Source: Chrysemys picta bellii (Eukaryota; Chordata; Testudines; Emydidae). From it: DNA of 64,000 nucleotides. The DNA lies in contig NC_088792.1 of NCBI RefSeq assembly GCF_011386835.1, positions 65,801,287 through 65,865,286 of the forward strand, written 5' to 3'. Position numbers and translations under genes: made by a program. This document shows, piece after piece, positions 57,525-64,000 of the stretch (its first letter is position 1; every line of letters begins with the position of its first letter). The notes below the pieces were generated by a model that saw only the letters and a program-made list of their open reading frames with translations, searched no databases and had not been told where the DNA came from.

Positions 57525-57622
57525 TATATGATTATGTATAGTACAGTAACACCCAAAATGTGCTCCGTGCTGAACAGACATAGAAAGATGTGGTTCCTGC
57601 CCCAAAGAGACTGCAAGCCCTT
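57525..57622 (+). repeat. Ancient interspersed repeat (fourth copy)
   Basis: TATAGTACAGTAACACCC, GTGCTCCGTGCTGAACAGACATAG, then TTCCTGCCCCAAAGAGACTGCAAG. Best preserved of the four copies of this old repeat. Confidence 0.6.
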
Positions 57623-57794
57623 TACTGTAGTATCAAAGCACCAAGGGGCTAGTGAATAAGGTTGCATTGACATGACAGAATGATAGTGGTTGGTAAATAA
57701 GCTTCTGACTTATAACACAGAATCTGCTTTCCACACTCTGATTTGCATGTGAAACAGACGTTTACACATTCGGTTTATATTCTGTGACAGCAGT

Positions 57795-57880
57795 GCATGG
57801 AGCACAAGGCTGGAAGTCAGAAGATCTGGGTTCTCTTCCAACTTTGCCACCGATTCAGTGTGTGACATCAAATAAATCCT
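57795..57880 (+). mobile_element. Diverged MIR-like SINE
   Basis: GGCTGGAAGTCAGAAGATCTGGGTTC, then CCACCGATTCAGTGTGTGACATCAAATAAATCC, resembles the MIR core (GAGTCAGGAGACCTGGGTTC, TGTGTGACCTTGGGCAAGTC). Confidence 0.55.
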
Positions 57881-57990
57881 TGAGAACAGAATTTTCAAAA
57901 CTGTCCTTTAATTTTAGATACTTCCGTTTTTGAGTGCCCAGCTTGAGAAACCTAGAAGACACTTGAAAATATTGGTCTCACCTTTGGTCT
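57881..57990. repeat. 'TTTTCAAAA' repeat fragment
   Basis: GAATTTTCAAAACTGTCC, TTTTTGAGTGCCCAGCTTGAGAAACC and ACACTTGAAAATATTGG mark this family, here adjoining the MIR-like copy. Confidence 0.5.
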
Positions 57991-58094
57991 AAGTTTTCCT
58001 ACCTTGAAAATGGAGTTGATACTGTGTTATCCATCTTCTAAAGTGAGAAAGGCCAACTCTATAAATATTATTATAACTATTACAGTACACAGGA

Positions 58095-58115
58095 TGTGTG
58101 TGTGTGTGTGTGTGT
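58095..58115. repeat. (TG)n microsatellite
   Basis: About ten TG units, then TATACTATATC. Confidence 0.9.
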
Positions 58116-59410
58116 ATACTATATCACATGTATCTCCCTTGCATATGGTATACGTTACATTTTACATTTGTTATGAACATTCATAAAAACTCAATGCAAT
58201 TTAAAATATATTTTGCATTATCTCCAAAGGAGGTGCAAAGTTCTCATGTCTCCAGAATTTCAGCACATTTAAATCACAGGATAGGTTTTTGTTCCTAAGC
58301 AAAATTCATGGATATTCTGTATGTTCAGAACAAAATGGCAAGATTTCCATCCTGACTTTTATTTCACGTGATGTCAGAACATCAAGGTTAAAAACAAACA
58401 GTGAAAGTACCTTGACTAGATACAGATTCATTCTGGCTTCTGCCCTCCCCTAATATCACCGCACCCTTTAAAAAACAAGTCCCAGTAGGAGTGGCTGCAC
58501 AAATATTTATTAGAAGCAGCAGCAATGTGTTCTGTTGAAGTATTTGACTGTAATTTAAGTAGTTGGTGAACCATGGCATCAGTGGGTTTATAGAAGCCCT
58601 TGGCATCTTGCTATGAGCAACATTGCTTTCCCCCCCCTGTGATTCAGATGTGGGAATCCAATAAGAAAATAAGACAGTTCGTTCATGTTGCAGTGTGTCA
58701 TAAATTGACACTAGCAAATATCATGTGACATGTCCTAAGTGACATAATGTGATGTGAGGCATCAGAACTACATCATGTTCAAAACCCAACAAAAATTATT
58801 ATCTGCAGCAGTTTGAATTAACTGTGGATAGATAGAATCTGTGAGTCATTTGCTAGTGCTGTGACTTTATTAGAAATGGTGCTGCTCCCATCCAAAATAC
58901 TCAGCCCGGGGGTGTGATTCAAAGGTGAATAGAATGTATGTGATGCCTAGGGTTTCTGGGTTTAGGTTGAAACTAATAAAACCTAATAAAATGAAGCAAA
59001 AAATTGAGGATAGATTTTAAAAATATATGTACATTCAATACACCTCACATTAACACTTCTCGCAGTGTTGAAAATTGTTTGTGGATGGAGCCTATAAAAT
59101 ATCTCACACATACCCTGGGATTTTATTCTCAAAACTAGGGGGCTTCAGAGAAAAACCATATTCAACACATTAAGTTAAATTGCCCTAGACATTGCTAGTT
59201 ACAGTTCACTATTATATTATCAATCTTCATTGCCTTATTTTGTGTAGATATCTCTTGTAAGTTTCCTTAAATTCCAGGAGACCATCTGTTGCCTGTTAAT
59301 GGAAAGTAGTTTATTTTGGGGGCAACAAGAACTGATTAATTTTGGTTCCCGTGCACCATATAAGAAATCTTACAAATTTGTAGTTTTTGTGGAAATACAA
59401 TTATTTTCCT
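58116..59410. other. AT-rich unassigned sequence
   Basis: No gene or clear repeat seen. Confidence 0.5.
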
Positions 59411-59505
59411 AGGCTTGTCTTCACTAGGAAATTTAATTGTGTTTAAACAGGGATCTTAAGGGACATAATGCTAAGCACAACTGACTGCTAAGTGTAGATA
59501 AGGCC
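59411..59505. mobile_element. Small MITE of the CTTCACTA class
   Basis: TAGGCTTGTCTTCACTAGG at the left and CTAAGTGTAGATAAGGCC at the right are inverted. AGGGATCTTAAGGGAC in the centre. A short relative of the fold-back element at 30581. Confidence 0.65.
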
Positions 59506-59999
59506 AGAGTGTATTCTGCAACATGTCAGATGGTCATGGGAAAACAATGGTGCCGATAGCTTTATACAAGACTAGTTGATCCAAAGTTTAACATGACTTG
59601 TCCTTGTCTACCCTGATGAGTAAGAATCGTATAAGCTAATTTTATTGTGAAATCTAGAGTTTAAACCTGATAACATCTCTTAGTTTAGATGAAGTCTTAC
59701 AGGCCTTTTGGCTGAAGTAAGTCATACAATTTTTTTAAAACTTAATTCCAGAATTTTCAATCTTTTTAGGTTTTACAAAATGTTTAAATATTGCTGAAAA
59801 ACAGGCTCTAGGGGGCTGTGTAGGGACTCAAGTGGACCTCACAAGCAATGTTGTAATAGACCCCATTCCTTCTGCCTCCACATTTGTTTTCCTCCCTCCT
59901 ATTCAGCCTATCATGTGGTTTTTCTTTGTCCATTGTTTCCAGAACTATGATCTCAACCCAATGTGGTTTCAAACTAATTATTGCAGCCATCATGTCTGT
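59506..59999. other. Unassigned sequence
   Basis: No gene or repeat recognised. Confidence 0.45.
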
Positions 60000-60119
60000 G
60001 TACATTTTCCAAAGCATCCGTTGGGATGTGCACACTTTGCAAAACACTCATTGAACCAGGCACACTTTGCAAAGTACGCATCAAGCTGAAATGTGTATAT
60101 AAGGCATGCGTTGGTTTGA
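60000..60119 (+). repeat. Degenerate tandem repeat with a 30-base period
   Basis: Four units at 60000, 60030, 60060 and 60090. Units 2 and 3 share GCACACTTTGCAAA at their starts; units 1 and 4 share AAGCAT-CGTTGG in mid-unit. The period equals ten codons, and two overlapping plus-strand frames stay open across it (59832-60089 and 59981-60208), giving decapeptide-like repeats such as HFAKHSLNQA and HFAKYASS. No known protein matches; I consider it non-coding. Confidence 0.7.
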
Positions 60120-61029
60120 TGCATGTACTATATACATTTCAAAAGATATACTTGTATATAACACCCATGTTATTTGAAGTGTATATCTGTGCTTTTGCAT
60201 TATTGTGATTAGTAACACCTTTAAATATCTCCATAATTCCTTCATGTGCCCCAAAAGTTATGAAAGGCATTTCTACTCATTAGAAACTTTAGGACTCTAA
60301 CCAAAGAAATGGTTTAAGTTTCTCGATGAATCATTTTTGGCGATATAGCATGATGAGCAAAAGGCATTAAGAAAATCTTTGAAGAGTAAATGACAGGAGT
60401 ATTTTTAAACATCACCTTCTCCCCCCTACCTCCCCACATTTCTGAGCCTGCTTGTGTGACTTGCCCTTGAAATTTCCAGAAAAAAAATGTTACGTTGGGA
60501 TGCAAAATTTCAGGTGGCTTGGTTAGGTCTTTAGTGAAGTCATTAGTGGGGGGTAGGGGAGTTGAGAATTTCACATGTGGGGCCAGGGTTTCAAGAAAGT
60601 TGAGCTCAGATCCCACTGAAAACCAAAATAAGGGCAAGATTTTTAAAGGCGCTCAGCACCCAGCAGGTCCCCTTGTGACCCTTATAGATGGATTTCTTTT
60701 TGGTGCCTAATGGGAGTTGAGATCTTCTGAACATACGGCCCCTTTGGGACGCTGAGCAGTTCTGCAAAACTGGTCCATCCAGGCAACCTTAACTCTGGGG
60801 ACACTAACCCCCTTCCACACTGAACATAAAGAAAATGAACCCTGTTGCATTTAAATCTCGACTAGGCAGGTACAGTGCAAGGGATAAGACCTAACGATGG
60901 GAGAAAATAGTTTGTTTTTAGCAAATTGAGTCGCTAGAATAATATGTGGCATTTAACATGGAGACGTCTTTCTAAAGCAGCTGAACACCTCTAATCAGGT
61001 TCTCACCTTTACATTTAAATGCAACAAAG
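60120..61029. other. Unassigned sequence with a small repeat
   Basis: At 60630-60730 the words AAGATTTTTAAAGGCGCTCAGCACCCAGCAGG and GGTGCCTAATGGGAG mark another 'TTTTCAAA'-class repeat. No gene. Confidence 0.4.
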
Positions 61030-61690
61030 GCCGAGGCACTGCATTTACAATGACAGTGGGTGATTTCATCCCTTTGAAATGTCCTTAAAAGATTAGCAGT
61101 CATCGATTATTTATTAACTCTTAGTGAATGTATTTCCATGAATGGAAACAACATATTACATCAATGTCTAGCTTCCAAGTTTAACTATTTGAACTAACAG
61201 GAAAATGTACACTGCAGACAGCAAAGAGTTCAGCCCACATACCACTGTGTAAGGCTCTTTCTTTAGTGTTTCCTTTTTAGTACAAAGCCTTTGTTCCTTT
61301 TAAACCCCGTGTTAATAACGATGATCATAACACCGGAATCTGCTTGTGATAGGTTGTAAATAATAGTTATAGCTGAAATCAGGCTTTTGGCAAAGCCATC
61401 TGATGCAGGCAGTACAGCAGTTTAATTGAGTTGTTTTGATAGTGAACAACTCATTCAAAGGTTGGCAGAGAGATTTGTGACAGAGTGGCACTGACTGTTT
61501 AACTCAAACACTCTTGCTGCCTAGATAACAAAATACGTTGTGTAAGTCTACAATGACAGCAACTGCAGCGCATCCCGGATTGTTTTCCTTAGTTGTGGGC
61601 TTTAATAGCAAATCTATCCTCCACTAAATCCTTCTTGGATAGTAAAACAGCGTGCCTTAGAAGTGGTAAAAAGGAGGAGAAAAATATAAA
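61030..61690. promoter_or_regulatory. Candidate conserved non-coding element
   Basis: About 660 bases without any recognisable repeat, with dense AT-rich homeobox-like and bHLH/HMG-like words (GATTATTTATTAAC, GGTTGTAAATAATAG, TTTAATTGAGTTG, CTTTGTTCCTTT, AACAACTCATTC). Composition is even and simple repeats are absent. This resembles long-range enhancers of developmental genes in gene deserts. No measurement of conservation is possible here. Confidence 0.35.
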
Positions 61691-62404
61691 CATTATGTTC
61701 CAGGCCTCCAAATCAGGGATCAGTGCAGATTAATTATAGAACTGCTATCTACAATTAAGCAGATCTAGTCCTCCAACGAAGGCTGGCAGAGGTCAAGTAA
61801 ATTGGAACCCAGGCCTGTCTGCTTTTAGAAGAATGTTAGAACCTTCCAATAAAGAATGGAATGAGAAAGAGGTAAACAGCAACCTGGAATGTCTGTGACT
61901 GGATATACAGTGCCAGGGAGTGATTGACCCAAAACTAGAGCCTTCTATGGGAAAAGGGGGAGATCAGTGTCAGGAGGGAGTTGTAGATAAAGCAGATCCT
62001 ATTGTTCATTGCCAATGTGTTATCCTAGTGGAAAATCCAAAACCAATAAAATTTAAACACTATAAGTATATAATATAACCTTTAAGGAAATTATATTTGA
62101 ATTCTGATTCAAGATATAATCCGGAAGTCTGGCAGGGAATAATTCACAGATGAGATAGGAAATGAAGCTTGAGAACGTGTCCCCTTTAAGAGTTGCAAAA
62201 ATGATTCCTTTCTGAGTGCTATCACATAAGATTTTCAGATAGCTAGATTAAATCAAGTTTAATGACTGACGATTCAAAAATACACCCTATATGTGTTCAC
62301 AAGTTCAGTGTGAAGTTTTATTATATGAAGAGAGAGAGAGCAATCCCAAACTGTCTAACCCGGAAGTCATCAGAGGGCTATTCACCTCAGTTTGCCCCAG
62401 ATCC
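61691..62404. other. Unassigned sequence
   Basis: No gene or named repeat. A short (GA)n run lies at about 62330-62340. Confidence 0.45.
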
Positions 62405-62490
62405 TCAAAGGTATTTAGGCACCTAACTCCTGTTGAATCATTGTTGATACTTTTGAGGCTCTTATCTTTAGGTGCTTTTTTTGAATCCCA
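62405..62490. repeat. 'CAAAGGTATTTAGG' palindromic repeat
   Basis: CTCAAAGGTATTTAGGCACC, AACTCCTGTTGAATCA and ATACTTTTGAGGCTC are close to the copy at 18966. Confidence 0.55.
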
Positions 62491-62685
62491 CATTTCTTAC
62501 AGTACCACACTCAGGAACAAACATAAAATGATGTTATTAGGGATGGCTAAATTGGTTTAAGAACCGCCTGAAACCTCTCAACAAGCCAAACCTGAGCTCC
62601 TTTCATGCTCTGCATTTTTTTAAACTTATTAAAAAAATCAAATTCCTTCTAAAAATCCTCTGCACTGTCAGGTTTCAGCCATGAC

Positions 62686-62842
62686 CAATGCTTAATTTGT
62701 GCCAGGGCTTGCCAGGGCTGAGCCCTGGCACCTCTTGGCTTGGCAGTTCATAGCCCGGGCACCTCTGGGCTTGCTGCATCAGTTATGAATGGAAAAAAAT
62801 TGCTTGAGCCCCAGCGCCATTTTCATTACAAATGAAGCACTG
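62686..62842. mobile_element. hAT-type MITE with 8-bp target duplication
   Basis: GCCATGAC flanks it exactly (62678-62685 and 62843-62850). Ends CAATGCTTAATTTGT and ACAAATGAAGCACTG are inverted. The interior has a CAGGGCTTGCCAGGGCTGAGCCCTGGC palindromic patch and two CACCTCT-GGCTTG words. The 8-bp duplication and CA(G/A)TGCTT ends fit hAT. Non-autonomous. Confidence 0.85.
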
Positions 62843-62850
62843 GCCATGAC

Positions 62851-64000
62851 CGAAAGCACCAAACTATTTTGAGAATAGCTGTTCAGTGGGGGTGTTGCTT
62901 GCACAGCTGCAGGTTTGGGTCTGGTATTTGAGAACTTGATCTGGTATTTCCTGTCTGAAACCAGGAAATACAGGCTATATCTCCAAAAATCTGGTCATCC
63001 AAGATTTCCTGCTTGATCTTTCCAGAGCAAGGAAATATGCATGTGTTTGGGTAACACTTTGGATAAGCAGCCAAACTTCTAGATACTTATCTGAACCAAA
63101 CTGCCAAACAGCTTCCCAGGTTAATCCATTGCTCACTGTTATAATGAGGCTAATTACAATTATAAAAAAGGTTAATTACCACTGGAGAGGCAAGCATGGG
63201 TCCTGGTCCCACTTGCTTTAAACATGAGTCGTCCCATGGGGCCCAATCCTGAGATCCTTTTGTTCAGTCCATCTCTAGGAATACTTACATTATCTCCGGG
63301 GTTTGCCCCATTGACTATAATGGGACTGTTGAGAGTAAGAGCTGCAGAATTAGAGCTACTGGGAATGTTATAAAAGAAACCCTTATCTGTTAGTGCTGTG
63401 CACTGATCAGCAATGGGTCAGTCTAACCTGTAGAAAAATCCAGCCACGTGTGTTAATTCCCCATTGCAAAGAATTGAGAGTTAAAGCTCAAGCTGAACCA
63501 TTCTTACTACTACTACTGAAACCATCACAGATTAAGTAGGATGAACTGATCGGCCATACTTCTTGTAAAGATATCCCTAGAGATAAATGTACAATGTTGT
63601 TATGGAGGCTGTAGTGGTGTCTGCAGCGTAACTAAGGCTGACAGACTGCTTGCATGTGGGTGGCTGTCTTCTTTCCAGCTGTGACCAGCTGAATTATATC
63701 ACCTGTCCCACTTGATATATTAGGATATGCCCAAGCTCAAGATGCATGTTGCTGCAATAGGGAAATTAATGTCCACCACTAGAGGCAATTAATAATGATT
63801 AGGAGCAAAACAGCAGGGTTAAATCTGTGCATTTAACAAAGTGTTCATACAGCTTTTTTATACTATACCTCAGCCTGGGAGTTCTCTAAAATTTCTGCTC
63901 CTTTTTGGGGGGCTAGGACAATCGCATCTTAATTAATGTGTAAACTTAGCTGAAATGTCAAAGTTGTTTCAAAGAGACATGTTTATTCATTACTTACCTC
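62851..64000. other. Unassigned sequence to the end of the window
   Basis: Contains a small palindromic repeat at about 63238-63340 (GGGGCCCAATCCTGAGATCC, then CCATTGACTATAATGGG, then GTAAGAGCTGC). No gene. Confidence 0.45.

Noticed and set aside
59832..60208. Decapeptide-repeat coding gene
   Set aside because: The frames stay open because the period is a multiple of three; no start context, promoter or known protein. Kept as a repeat and a finding.
1..64000. CRISPR array, bacterial operon or phage-like system
   Set aside because: No regularly spaced identical repeats, no dense coding, and the repeat content is clearly vertebrate.

Overview
This window is vertebrate nuclear DNA, most likely from a cryptodiran turtle. 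The strongest indicators are two copies of a tRNA-derived SINE with a CR1-type tail (12803-12984 on plus, 22963-23116 on minus), which I recognise as the tortoise Pol III SINE. They sit among several CR1 LINE tails, a MIR copy, a probable L2 fragment, and many short inverted-repeat DNA transposons of types I associate with turtle genomes. The assignment rests on my recall of these families, not on a database search.

I find no supportable protein-coding gene, exon, rRNA, functional tRNA or CRISPR array. The longest open frames (up to 224 codons) lie in GC-rich or repeat-derived sequence, have no recognisable domain and no convincing splice context. The window reads as intergenic sequence or part of a very large intron.

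Layout. 1-6.3 kb: CR1 tails and small palindromic repeats. 6.35-9.05 kb: two copies of one GC-rich inverted-repeat transposon in opposite orientations, each flanked by a short target duplication; the larger holds a G-rich minisatellite. 9-16 kb: mostly unassigned sequence, a MITE and the first SINE. 17.7-19.1 kb: an ancient SINE-like repeat apparently split by younger insertions. 20.6-23.7 kb: LTR-like stretches, the second SINE and an intact MITE with TTA at both ends. 24.4-24.7 kb: a candidate conserved non-coding block. 25-31.3 kb: mariner-like, hAT-like and other MITEs, ending in a 0.72 kb fold-back element with a second transposon nested inside. 32.7-33.8 kb: an LTR-like element. 39.4-43.9 kb: a split ancient repeat, then a pair of 445-bp inverted arms differing at 2 positions, separated by 2.64 kb. 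46.7-57 kb: short retroelement copies with 12-13 bp target duplications, two of which have an inverted 5' stub and two of which show a hammerhead-ribozyme-like core; also an L2-like and a CR1 fragment and a MIR. 60.0-60.1 kb: a 30-bp-period degenerate repeat. 61-61.7 kb: a second candidate conserved block. 62.7 kb: a clean hAT-type MITE with an 8-bp duplication.

The two observations most worth following are the near-identical long inverted repeat (40315-40759 / 43404-43848) and the 12-13 bp duplication retroelements with hammerhead-like cores (46754-46915, 56839-57001, with the related copies 50615-50714 and 52798-52909).
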